Under the pieces are notes generated by a model. The model did no database searches, was not told where the DNA came from, and was given only the letters and a program-made list of their open reading frames with translations. The translations under genes were made by a program, and so were the position numbers. Positions 15,771 through 23,316 of a stretch of DNA of 38,309 bases are shown in pieces (the stretch's first letter is position 1; the number at the start of each line of letters is the position of its first letter). Source of the stretch: an uncultured Oscillospiraceae bacterium (GTDB taxonomy: Bacteria; Bacillota; Clostridia; Oscillospirales; Oscillospiraceae); assembly GCA_944387615.1 (NCBI GenBank), contig CALXFP010000006.1:1-38309 (forward strand). The letters are read 5' to 3'.

Positions 15771-16296
15771 GACGCAGCTTCGCCGGTTTATCCGGGAACA
15801 AAAGAGGGCCATGTCTGAAGAAGAGATTGTCCAGCGCAGCGCTCGGCTGGCACAGTTGTTTGCCGCCACCCCTGCTTATCAGGCTGCCAAAACCATCTAC
15901 GGCTATCTTTCCTACAATCAGGAAGTCAGAACCATGCCCATTCTGGAGCAGGCTCTGCGGGATGGGAAACGGGTAGCGGTTCCCAAGGTCTATGGCGAAG
16001 AAATGCGTTTTCTGTATCTGGATGACCTGAGCCTGGTTTCCAAAGGTTACGGCGGTATCCCGGAACCCATTGCCGACGAACCGGTTGCCGATGACAAGAC
16101 CGCCCTGGTGCTGATGCCCGGGCTGGCCTTTGACCCGGAGGGACACCGGATTGGATACGGCGGGGGATTTTATGATAAATTTTTGGCCGCAGAGCCGAAT
16201 CACCCCACTTTGGCGCTGTGCTACGACTTTCAAGTTTTGCCCAACCTGGAAACTGACCCCCATGATATTCCCGTGGACCAGGTTCTCTGGGCTTGA
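15763..16296 (+). CDS. 5-formyltetrahydrofolate cyclo-ligase
   Basis: A 177-residue enzyme that converts 5-formyl-THF to 5,10-methenyl-THF with ATP. The C-terminal signature PGLAFDPEGHRIGYGGGFYDKFL is split over the ATP/folate site and is very typical, and the basic start (RRFIREQKRAMS) and SYNQEVRTMPIL also fit. The length is normal (about 180). The ATG at 15763 overlaps the XRE stop codon, with AGAAAGGA upstream, so translation is coupled. In some naming systems this is fthC or ygfA-like. Confidence 0.95.
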   Translation: MDKTQLRRFIREQKRAMSEEEIVQRSARLAQLFAATPAYQAAKTIYGYLSYNQEVRTMPILEQALRDGKRVAVPKVYGEEMRFLYLDDLSLVSKGYGGIPEPIADEPVADDKTALVLMPGLAFDPEGHRIGYGGGFYDKFLAAEPNHPTLALCYDFQVLPNLETDPHDIPVDQVLWA

Positions 16297-16337
16297 ATGG
16301 GCAAAAAACGGCTTCGCAGCTTTGCAGGAGAGAAACA

Positions 16338-16913
16338 ATGGAACTGATTGGGATTTTACTGGTGGCCGGCCTGGTTCTGGGGCTGTGCTATCTGATTGAC
16401 AAAGCTTTTACCAAAGCCTTCCGCAGCAAGGCTCAGCACCGCTCCGGGCTGGCTGTCCGGGCCAACAAACGATATGGTGTTTTTGGTGTCATCTTATCGG
16501 TTTTGGGTATCCTGGGCTTTTTTACCGGTCTTACTGACGGTAAGGTGCTTCTGATCGGCGGCATCATTGTGCTGCTGATGGGATTGGGCCTTGCGGTGCA
16601 CTACTTAAGTTTCGGCATCTTTTATGATGGCGAAAGCTTTCTGCTCTCCCGGTTCGGGAAAAAAGATCGGGAATACCGTTATCAGGAGATTCAGGGGCAG
16701 AAACTGTATCTGATTCAGGGCGGTGCCATCCTGGTAGAGCTGTATATGACCGACGGAAGCAGCGTCAGCGTGCAGTCTTCCATGGACGGTGTGTATCCCT
16801 TCCTGGATACCGCCTTTGCCGGCTGGTGTCTGCAAACCGGCCGTGACCCGGAAAGCTGCACTTTCCACGACCCGTCTCAGAGCCTGTGGTTTCCCACCAT
16901 GGAGGATGTGTAA
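16338..16913 (+). CDS. Membrane protein of unknown function with a C-terminal beta-rich domain
   Basis: A 191-residue protein not assigned to a named family. There is a hydrophobic segment at the N terminus (about 3-20), two more at about 46-66 and 70-92, then a soluble C half (SRFGKKDREYRYQEI, KLYLIQGGAILVELYM) whose alternating pattern recalls the PH-like domains found in small bacterial membrane proteins. The ATG at 16338 has AGGAGAG upstream and is preferred over the in-frame ATG at 16293, which overlaps the previous stop. It sits in the XRE-led operon. Confidence 0.8.
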   Translation: MELIGILLVAGLVLGLCYLIDKAFTKAFRSKAQHRSGLAVRANKRYGVFGVILSVLGILGFFTGLTDGKVLLIGGIIVLLMGLGLAVHYLSFGIFYDGESFLLSRFGKKDREYRYQEIQGQKLYLIQGGAILVELYMTDGSSVSVQSSMDGVYPFLDTAFAGWCLQTGRDPESCTFHDPSQSLWFPTMEDV

Positions 16914-16915
16914 TT

Positions 16916-17530
16916 ATGGCACACATTCCCAGTGGCACCACTGCTCAGCTGGAACTGGTAACCTTTCAGCAAGCGCTGGAGGCTGCCAATACCCCTTCTG
17001 AGGAATACGACATTCACAAATGGCTTTACGCCCCTAATTTTTACTCGGAATACCGGTACATACTGGGAACCCGGGGGAAAAATCCTCTGATTTGTGTGGG
17101 CATTAACCCCTCCACCGCACGCCCGGACGCTCTGGACAACACGCTGAAGTCCGTGGAGCGGATTGCCTTGGGCAACGGATTTGACAGTTTTCTCATGTTC
17201 AATGTCTATGCCCAGCGTGCAACCAATCCGAACACCATGGAAAAAAGCTGTAACCCCAGGCTGCATCAGGAGAATCTGGAAGCGTTCCGTTATGTGCTTT
17301 CCCTCTCCCCTCATCCTGCGGTCTGGGCTGCCTGGGGCGCCGTGATTGAAAAGCGCAACTATCTGCCCCAGTGTCTCCAGGATCTGCTCCGGGCCGGTCA
17401 GGATTACGGCGCACGCTGGTACTGCGCCGGGGCCATTACCAAAAAAGGCCACCCCCACCATCCGCTGTATCTTCGCAAGGACGAGCAGCTTCGTCCCTTT
17501 GATGTGCAGGCCTACCTGGAGAACCTTTGA
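16916..17530 (+). CDS. DUF1643-family protein
   Basis: A 204-residue soluble protein. The stretches LICVGINPSTARPDALDNT, FLMFNVYAQRATNP and the C-terminal AGAITKKGHPHHPLYL match the DUF1643 family, whose function is unknown. The ATG at 16916 lies 3 bases after the previous stop, with GGAGG about 10 bases upstream; this start removes the small extension to 16886. Co-transcribed with its neighbours. Nothing in the sequence indicates a substrate. Confidence 0.85.
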   Translation: MAHIPSGTTAQLELVTFQQALEAANTPSEEYDIHKWLYAPNFYSEYRYILGTRGKNPLICVGINPSTARPDALDNTLKSVERIALGNGFDSFLMFNVYAQRATNPNTMEKSCNPRLHQENLEAFRYVLSLSPHPAVWAAWGAVIEKRNYLPQCLQDLLRAGQDYGARWYCAGAITKKGHPHHPLYLRKDEQLRPFDVQAYLENL

Positions 17531-17548
17531 TTTGCCATAAGATACCAC

Positions 17549-17569
17549 CAGCGGGGGCTATCCCCGCTG
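17549..17569 (+). terminator. Intercistronic hairpin (weak terminator or processing stem)
   Basis: Perfect arms CAGCGGGG/CCCCGCTG (17549-17556, 17562-17569) and a 5-base loop, followed only by AAACTTTT. It may reduce read-through or stabilise the 3' end of the upstream message; the next gene starts 23 bases later. Confidence 0.45.
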
Positions 17570-17591
17570 AAACTTTTAGGAGGAACAGAAA

Positions 17592-18107
17592 ATGAAACTG
17601 GTCATCGCTTCGGACATTCACGGCAGCGCTTTCTGGTGCCGGAAACTATGTGATCTGGTAGACGCAGTTCAGCCGGACAAGCTGATTCTATTGGGGGATC
17701 TTCTTTACCACGGGCCCAGAAATGACCTTCCCCGGGATTACGCACCCAAAGCAGTCATTCCCATGCTCAGTCAGTATCAGGATAAGATTCTCGCAGTTCG
17801 TGGCAATTGCGAGGCCGAAGTAGATCAAATGGTTCTTCCCTTCCCCTGTATGGCAGAGTATTCTCAGCTGTACGTCGATGATACGGTGTTTTTCCTGACC
17901 CATGGACATCATGCCAGCCCGGATCAGCTTCCCTCCCTGCCTCAGGGCAGCGTCTTTTTAAGCGGCCACACCCATGTAAAGCTGGACGAAGTACACAGCG
18001 GCATCCGCTGCCTGAATCCCGGCAGCGTCTCAATTCCCAAAGACGGAAGCAACAGCTGCCTGATTTACGAAAACGGAACCTTCACGTTCCGGATTTTGGA
18101 GGAATAA
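17592..18107 (+). CDS. YfcE-type metallophosphoesterase
   Basis: A 171-residue calcineurin-like phosphodiesterase. Metal-binding motifs appear in order: SDIHGS (D8, H10), LLGDLLYHG, VRGNCE, LTHGHH and SGHTHV. Length and motifs match the YfcE/MJ0936 family, manganese-dependent phosphodiesterases whose natural substrate is uncertain. The RNCE-type motif has Cys where many members have NCD. AGGAGG precedes the ATG at 17592. It lies two bases before the next mini-gene. Confidence 0.93.
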   Translation: MKLVIASDIHGSAFWCRKLCDLVDAVQPDKLILLGDLLYHGPRNDLPRDYAPKAVIPMLSQYQDKILAVRGNCEAEVDQMVLPFPCMAEYSQLYVDDTVFFLTHGHHASPDQLPSLPQGSVFLSGHTHVKLDEVHSGIRCLNPGSVSIPKDGSNSCLIYENGTFTFRILEE

Positions 18108-18109
18108 CC

Positions 18110-18286
18110 ATGTTTTCCACAGAATGTGACACCTGTTGGTACTATGATTATGATGAAGAATATGACGAATATTACTGCATGATGGATCTGGATGAGGATG
18201 AAGTATACCGCATTCAGTCCTCAGTCAGTCAGCATTGTCCCTTCTATCGGCAGGGGGATGACTATACCCTTGCAAGGAGACAATGA
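18110..18286 (+). CDS. 58-residue Cys/Asp/Tyr-rich mini-protein (DUF6472-like)
   Basis: A short gene between the phosphodiesterase and the lipoprotein. The sequence carries CDTCWYYDYDEEYDEYYC, then a DLDEDEVYR stretch, HCPFYR and a basic end (LARRQ). Four cysteines in CxxC...C...C order suggest a metal-bound knuckle. It recalls the short clostridial family that I know as DUF6472; the name is from memory. GGAGG (overlapping the upstream stop) precedes the ATG at 18110, and its stop overlaps an ATG of the next frame (ATGA). Function unknown. Confidence 0.78.
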   Translation: MFSTECDTCWYYDYDEEYDEYYCMMDLDEDEVYRIQSSVSQHCPFYRQGDDYTLARRQ

Positions 18287-18288
18287 GC

Positions 18289-20115
18289 ATGAAACGTTTG
18301 TTTTTTCTGCTTTGTGTCTGTTTGCTGCTGAGTGGGTGTGTGGAATCCGCAGCAGCGGGAACTACACCTGCTGCCACGACCAGTGCAGCACTTCCCACCC
18401 AAACGCAGTCAGATACCCCCACGCAGGCCAACGATGAACCCTTTCAGGCTCTGTCCTCCCAGGCACCGGACGGGTACTGTCTGCATTTCTTCCATAAGGG
18501 GCTGCTGCTGTTTTCCGGCAGTGAAAGCACCACCCTGACTCTGCTTCAGGGAGAAGATCTTTCTGTTTCGGCTTCCGTTTCTCTGGAATTTTTCCTGAGT
18601 GCTGACGATCCCTCCATCCGTATCTGGGAGAATGCCCTGTCGTATTTTGATCCGGTACAGCAGAAAACCGTCGTACTGGATGCTGCACTACAGGAAGTTG
18701 CCAGCATTGCCGCTCCCGATGGACTGGTGGGAAGTCCCGTACTCTCCTCTGACCGGAACGTATTGTATTACTGCACCGCCAATGCCCTTCGGGCCTGGGA
18801 TCTGAGAACCGGAATCCGTCGGCTGATCAGAGGATTCTCTTATCCCAGCCAAAGTGTCAGCGCTCTGCATCTGCATGATACGGTAGTTCAGTGCAGCGTT
18901 CAGGAAGGAACCCAAATGCGTACCTTGCTGATTTCCGTGAAAGACGGACGTCTGGCAGCGGAACACGACGGCCCGGTTTCGCTGACGACCCAAGGGAACC
19001 ACTACTACGCCTCTTTCCTCAGCGGTACCGTACAGGCACTGGTCTTTGGTGACACCAGCCAGTCTCCTCAGATGCTGACGCCGGATGGGCCGTTTACTCA
19101 GTGGTATTTCCTCCCCTCTCTCCACGGCGTGGTAACGGGCCAGGAAGCGGAGGATGGAAGCACGGAGCTTTCCTATTTTGATTTGTCTACCGGAGAAAAA
19201 GCGGCCTCCCTTTCCTTGGAAAGCCAGCACCGGCTTGTCAGCGCTGCAGGTGACAGCCAGCAGGTATATCTTCTGTTATATGACGAGCAGAACCCCGGCA
19301 CCACACTCTGCCGCTGGGATATCACTGGTCAAGCCGCCGGAGAGCAATCCTACACCAGCGCCTACTCCGCCGACAGCGTTGCTTTGGCCCAATGCCAGCA
19401 AACGGCCAGGGAAATGAGCGAAAAGTACGGCATTGAAATTTTGATTGGGCCGGAAGCTGCCGCCGTTCAGCCCTGGGACTATAACCTGGAAGCAGAGACG
19501 TTGGTATCCGTCTTGCAGCAGGAGCTGAATCTGCTGGACCAGCGGCTGCAGAAGTATCCTCCGGAAATCCTATCCGCCACCGCTGCTGACTTTTCCAGTC
19601 TGAAACTCTGCATCGTCCGCTCCTTGACCGGAACGGCGGAATCCGGCAGTCTGGACAGTGCCAATGGGCTGCATTTTGACAGCGACGGGGATGCCTATAT
19701 TGTACTGGCTGCGGGAGAATACGCAGAGCAAGCCCTTTACCATGAGCTGTTTCATGTCATGGAAACCCACATTCTCAATCACAGCACCGCTTTCGATCAG
19801 TGGGAAACCCTGAATCCGGCAGGCTTTTCCTATGATTGCGACTTTGAGAAAAACGAACAGCGAGACCCGGAAACCTACCTGACCGGGGAAGATCGGGCCT
19901 TTGTGGATACCTATTCCATGAGCTTTCCCGCCGAAGATCGGGCCAGAATTATGGAGTACGCCATGCTCCCCGATGGCGAAGAACATTTCCAAAGCCCCAC
20001 CATGCAGGCAAAGCTTTTGACAGTCTGTCAAGGCATTCGGGAAGCCTATGGCCTGGAATCGGAGGATACCGTTTTCCCCTGGGAGCAGTATCTGAGCAGC
20101 ACTTTCCAATCGTGA
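18289..20115 (+). CDS. Lipoprotein with HExxH zinc-metalloprotease-like C-terminal domain
   Basis: A 608-residue protein. A lipobox LLLSGC near residues 14-19 predicts a lipid-anchored extracellular protein, followed by a Thr/Ala/Pro-rich linker. The middle (about 50-380) is beta-rich with repeated blade-like segments, like a beta-propeller. The C-terminal part carries ALYHELFHVMETH (H485, E486, H489), a zinc HExxH motif, and 60 residues later SFPAEDRARIMEYAM with E549, a plausible third ligand of a gluzincin. The ATG at 18289 is chosen over 18283 because AAGGAG then has 9-base spacing. Protease activity and substrate are inferred. Confidence 0.85.
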   Translation: MKRLFFLLCVCLLLSGCVESAAAGTTPAATTSAALPTQTQSDTPTQANDEPFQALSSQAPDGYCLHFFHKGLLLFSGSESTTLTLLQGEDLSVSASVSLEFFLSADDPSIRIWENALSYFDPVQQKTVVLDAALQEVASIAAPDGLVGSPVLSSDRNVLYYCTANALRAWDLRTGIRRLIRGFSYPSQSVSALHLHDTVVQCSVQEGTQMRTLLISVKDGRLAAEHDGPVSLTTQGNHYYASFLSGTVQALVFGDTSQSPQMLTPDGPFTQWYFLPSLHGVVTGQEAEDGSTELSYFDLSTGEKAASLSLESQHRLVSAAGDSQQVYLLLYDEQNPGTTLCRWDITGQAAGEQSYTSAYSADSVALAQCQQTAREMSEKYGIEILIGPEAAAVQPWDYNLEAETLVSVLQQELNLLDQRLQKYPPEILSATAADFSSLKLCIVRSLTGTAESGSLDSANGLHFDSDGDAYIVLAAGEYAEQALYHELFHVMETHILNHSTAFDQWETLNPAGFSYDCDFEKNEQRDPETYLTGEDRAFVDTYSMSFPAEDRARIMEYAMLPDGEEHFQSPTMQAKLLTVCQGIREAYGLESEDTVFPWEQYLSSTFQS

Positions 20116-20132
20116 ACCCCTTTGACACAACT

Positions 20133-20172
20133 ACACCCCACTTTCCCATCACAGGAAAGTGGGGTGTTTGTT
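20133..20172 (+). terminator. Strong intrinsic terminator between convergent genes
   Basis: A perfect 14-base-pair stem ACACCCCACTTTCC/GGAAAGTGGGGTGT (20133-20146, 20154-20167) with a 7-base loop and TTGTT. It ends the XRE-led operon and, lying right after the convergent CBS gene, may serve both strands. Confidence 0.88.
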
Positions 20173-20179
20173 ATGTAGT

Positions 20180-20593
20180 TCAGTCTTCCGGGAAGAGTTT
20201 GTCGTAGCAATACTTGATAATGGCTTTCCGGGTAATAATGCCGATGAATGCGCCATAGTCATCCACTACGGGAACGAAGTTCTGACGGGATGCCCGCTCC
20301 ACCAGATCATGCATGGAGGCCGTGATCCGAACCGGGAGATTGTCTTTCCGACGGGAAATCTCCATGATTCGCCGTGCTTCTGCCTGCCGCATATCCATGT
20401 AGCACATATTCTTCATTGCCCACAGCAAATCGCCTTCTGTCAGCGTCCCCCGATATTCTCCCCGGCGGTTCAGAATTGGGATGGCGGTATAGCCCGCTGA
20501 CTCCATCTTCTCCAATGCCTGCCGGATGGAATAGTCATCATAAAGGTATGCACACATAGCCTTGGGTGTCAGAAAAAACAATATACTGTTCAT
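20180..20593 (-). CDS. CBS-domain pair protein
   Basis: A 137-residue protein made of two CBS domains (about 7-60 and 75-130): YSIRQALEKMESAGYTAIPILNRRG, GTLTEGDLLWAM, then ASMHDLVERASRQNFVPVVDDYGAFIGIITRK. Such small modules bind adenine nucleotides (AMP, ATP, c-di-AMP or S-adenosylmethionine) and regulate a partner. It is a single-gene unit with an extended -10 promoter and shares a terminator with the convergent operon. The ligand and partner are not visible. Confidence 0.92.
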   Translation of the reverse strand: MNSILFFLTPKAMCAYLYDDYSIRQALEKMESAGYTAIPILNRRGEYRGTLTEGDLLWAMKNMCYMDMRQAEARRIMEISRRKDNLPVRITASMHDLVERASRQNFVPVVDDYGAFIGIITRKAIIKYCYDKLFPED

Positions 20594-20644
20594 AGGGTTC
20601 TCCTTTTCGGTCTAAGGCAGGCTGTATCCCCCGCCTCCTGTATC

Positions 20645-20653
20645 ATTATAGCA
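20645..20653 (-). promoter_or_regulatory. Extended -10 promoter of the CBS gene
   Basis: TGCTATAAT on the minus strand (20653-20645), about 52 bases before the start codon at 20593; no good -35 box, as is usual for the extended type. Confidence 0.5.
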
Positions 20654-20740
20654 CACCCTCAGCAGAAAAGTATGAAATTTTCTTGTTAATTTGCTCGGCT
20701 GCCGCCAAAATTCACGCCCTGTTTTTGTTCAAACTGCGCA

Positions 20741-22009
20741 TCACTCACCGAAGGTAAATTCTGTGCAGTCAAAGGTTGCAAAATAATCCCGGGTTGTCTC
20801 CGCGCGGCGGATCAACTGGAAGGTTCCGTCCTCCTTCAGAAGTACCTCCGCAGAACGAAGCTTTCCGTTATAATTATATCCCATGGAATAGCCGTGGGCA
20901 CCGGTATCATGGATGGCCACAATGTCGCCCACCTCAATTTCCGGCAAGCTGCGTTCGATGGCAAACTTATCGTTATTTTCGCACAGACCGCCGGTGACAT
21001 CGTAAACGTGATCCAAAATGGCATCCTCTTTGCCCAGAACGGTAATATGGTGATAGGCTCCATACATGGCAGGACGCATCAGATCCGCCGCACAGGCATC
21101 CAGGCCAACATACTCCCGGTAAATGTGCTTCTGGTGCAGCACTGTGGCAATCAAATGGCCGTAAGGCGCCAGCATAAACCGTCCCAGCTCCGTATAAATC
21201 GCCACATCATCCATCCCCTGGGGCGTCAGAATCTGCTGATACCGCTCCCGAACGCCCTGACCAATAATCTGAATATTACTGGAAGGCTGCTCCGGACGGT
21301 AATCCACACCAATGCCGCCGGAAAGATTGATAAAGGCAATGTGGGCCCCGGTAGCATTCCGCAGCCGGACAGCCAGACGGAACAGCTGACTGGCCAGTTC
21401 CGGATAGTACTCATTGGTAGTAGTATTGGAAGCCAGGAAAGCGTGGATGCCAAAGTGCTTGGTGCCCAGTTTCATCAGTCGATTGATAGCCCCCGCCATC
21501 TGATCTTCCGTCATGCCATACTTGGCATCCCGAGGCATATCCATAATGGTATTGCCCAGGGAGAAGGAGCCGCCGGGATTATACCGCAGACAGACGGTCT
21601 CCGGCACGTTTCCATCCGTAATCCGGGCCAGAAATTCTACATGAGTAGAATCATCCAGGTTGATATAAGCCCCCATTTCATAGGCCTTGCGCATATCCTT
21701 TTCCGGCGTCACATTGGAAGAGAACATCACATCATGGCCGGTGACGCCCACCGCTTCTGCCAGCAGCAGCTCTGTATAGGTGGCGCAATCGCAGCCGCAG
21801 CCCTCCTCCTTCAGAATCCGCACAATATAGGGGTTGGGGGTGGCTTTCACGGCAAAATACTCCCGGAACCCCTTGTTCCAGGAAAAGGCCTCCTTCAGCG
21901 CCCGGGCATTTCTGCGGATGCCGGCCTCATCGTAAATATGAAAGGGGGTAGGAATCTGCTGCTTGATTCTCTGCGCCTGCTGCAATGTGAGAAAGGGGGT
22001 CTTTTTCAT
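20741..22009 (-). CDS. lysA: Diaminopimelate decarboxylase
   Basis: A 422-residue fold-type III PLP enzyme that makes L-lysine from meso-diaminopimelate. The PLP lysine is K55 (YFAVKATPNP); further marks are CDCATYTELLLA, SGGIGVDYRPEQ (glycine loop), ELGRFMLAPYG, and GGLCENNDKFA with the substrate-binding Cys-Glu-Asn. The DAP/ornithine decarboxylase superfamily is certain; the lysine riboswitch in its leader (22078-22254) supports LysA rather than an ornithine or carboxynorspermidine enzyme. Transcribed alone. No clear terminator is seen downstream. Confidence 0.95.
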   Translation of the reverse strand: MKKTPFLTLQQAQRIKQQIPTPFHIYDEAGIRRNARALKEAFSWNKGFREYFAVKATPNPYIVRILKEEGCGCDCATYTELLLAEAVGVTGHDVMFSSNVTPEKDMRKAYEMGAYINLDDSTHVEFLARITDGNVPETVCLRYNPGGSFSLGNTIMDMPRDAKYGMTEDQMAGAINRLMKLGTKHFGIHAFLASNTTTNEYYPELASQLFRLAVRLRNATGAHIAFINLSGGIGVDYRPEQPSSNIQIIGQGVRERYQQILTPQGMDDVAIYTELGRFMLAPYGHLIATVLHQKHIYREYVGLDACAADLMRPAMYGAYHHITVLGKEDAILDHVYDVTGGLCENNDKFAIERSLPEIEVGDIVAIHDTGAHGYSMGYNYNGKLRSAEVLLKEDGTFQLIRRAETTRDYFATFDCTEFTFGE

Positions 22010-22044
22010 ATTTCATATCCTCTTTTCTATGGTGGTTTCCCAAC

Positions 22045-22072
22045 AAAAAATCCCTGTGCCGCCGACACAGGG
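22045..22072 (-). terminator. Riboswitch-controlled terminator in the lysA leader
   Basis: On the minus strand a 7-base-pair stem CCCTGTG/CACAGGG (22072-22066, 22058-22052), 7-base loop, then ATTTTTTG (T run 22050-22045). It lies 5 bases after the aptamer and 36 bases before the lysA start, as in lysine-off switches that act by termination. Confidence 0.9.
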
Positions 22073-22077
22073 AAAAC

Positions 22078-22254
22078 ACTCCGCTTTGCCCCGGCAGCAC
22101 AACATCACATGGATGACAGTTCTGCGCATATTCTGCGCAGCCCCAGGAAAAGCCCGCTTGGCATCAGACAAATCCTTCGGCGAAAACACCTTTCATCTCC
22201 CGGCTCTTGCCACTCCGGAAGTGTACTAATTGTTTTCGCGACCTCAGCCGTAGT
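22078..22254 (-). ncRNA. Lysine riboswitch (L box) aptamer
   Basis: Read on the minus strand from 22254, the leader has the lysine-aptamer landmarks in order: GAGGTCGCG, TTAGTA, GAAAGG then CGCCGAAGG, CTGGGGCTG, a clear hairpin CTGCGCA-GAATA-TGCGCAG (P4 position), CTGTCAT, a small CATC/GATG hairpin, and the closing GCGGAGT that pairs with ACTACGGCT (P1, with one mismatch and one bulge). The promoter places the transcript start right at the P1 strand. High lysine should stabilise the aptamer and favour the terminator, turning lysA off. Confidence 0.9.
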
Positions 22255-22261
22255 ACAACTG

Positions 22262-22290
22262 ATTGTATGTTATGCGCCCTTATTTGTCAA
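22262..22290 (-). promoter_or_regulatory. Promoter of the riboswitch-lysA transcript
   Basis: On the minus strand TTGACA (22290-22285), 17-base spacer, TACAAT (22267-22262). The start of transcription falls near 22255. Confidence 0.88.
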
Positions 22291-22417
22291 CCCCATTTTC
22301 CTTCTCTACCGGGAGTAGAATCTGCCTTTTCCCTGTGTAGAGCGAGAATTTTCAATCGTAGGACTATAAATTTCAAAATTGTGCTATAGTGAAAGTATCA
22401 AAATACAGGAAATGAGG

Positions 22418-23095
22418 ATGTTTATGAAGCGAACAAAATTGTCCGACCGAAGCCTTCCCGATTACACCAAAGGGGAAGAAATTACCAATATGGTTACCCA
22501 TATTATTGGCGGTGTGCTGGGAATCGTCGCATTGGTTCTATGTATTCTACAGGCCGCAGGAAACGGCAATGTATACGGCATCGTTTCCTCTGCCATTTAT
22601 GGAACCACCATGATTCTCACCTTCACCATCTCCAGCGTATATCACGGGCTGCGCCCCAACCTGGGCAAGAAAGTCATGCAGGTCATCGACCATTGCACCA
22701 TTTACTTTTTGATTGCGGGGACCTACACCGCCATTGTGTTGTCCGCACTTCGTCCGGTATACCCCAAGCTGGCCTGGGGCTTGTTCGCCTTTGAGTGGAC
22801 CATGACGCTGGTGGCCGTCGTCTTTACTGCCATTGATTTGAAGCAGTATGCCGTTTTCTCTATGGTCTGCTACATCGGCATGGGCTGGGCCGTGATCCCC
22901 TTCTACCGCCAGGTGCTGGAAGTACTGACCATGCCCGGATTTCTGCTGCTGCTTTCCGGCGGCATCGCCTATACCATTGGCTCGGTTCTGTATGGCCTTG
23001 GGAAAAAGCGCAAGTGGATGCACTCTGTGTTTCATCTGTTTGTCAATCTGGGAGCGCTGCTTCAATTCTTGGCTGTTCTGCTTTACGGTCTGTAA
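22418..23095 (+). CDS. Hemolysin III (HlyIII/YqfA) family membrane protein
   Basis: A protein of 225 residues with seven hydrophobic segments after a short charged N terminus. The PAQR/HlyIII pattern is present: EEITNMVTHIIGGVLG, the Ser-His motif SSVYHGLRP, DHCTIYFLIAGTYTAI with conserved Asp-His, and near the end HSVFHLFVNLGALLQF with the metal-binding His pair. The family is named after a Bacillus hemolysin but most members are membrane hydrolases or regulators of unknown substrate. The start is uncertain between 22418 and 22424; both have purine-rich sites. An extended -10 (TGCTATAGT, 22382-22390) probably drives it. Confidence 0.92.
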   Translation: MFMKRTKLSDRSLPDYTKGEEITNMVTHIIGGVLGIVALVLCILQAAGNGNVYGIVSSAIYGTTMILTFTISSVYHGLRPNLGKKVMQVIDHCTIYFLIAGTYTAIVLSALRPVYPKLAWGLFAFEWTMTLVAVVFTAIDLKQYAVFSMVCYIGMGWAVIPFYRQVLEVLTMPGFLLLLSGGIAYTIGSVLYGLGKKRKWMHSVFHLFVNLGALLQFLAVLLYGL

Positions 23096-23238
23096 TCCAG
23101 TTTGCCTGTTTCCGGAGGATTTGTTTCTATATTGTCGGAAACGACTAACAGCCGCTATGTTTTTTGTAAGTTTTTGACAAATAACACGATACAGATTCTA
23201 CGTTGTTCACAAAAAGTTAAAATTTCTCCTTCTGCCCA

Positions 23239-23267
23239 TTGCCAAATCCAGGAATGCGTACTATAAT
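23239..23267 (+). promoter_or_regulatory. Promoter of the CstA gene
   Basis: TTGCCA (23239-23244), 17-base spacer, TATAAT (23262-23267), 50 bases before the ATG at 23317. A second weaker -35-like TTGACA (23174-23179) lies upstream. Nothing else is recognisable in 23096-23238. Confidence 0.75.
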
Positions 23268-23316
23268 CCCCGTGTACGGAGTTTCATACTTCGGAATAAA
23301 TTTTAGGAGGAAGACT

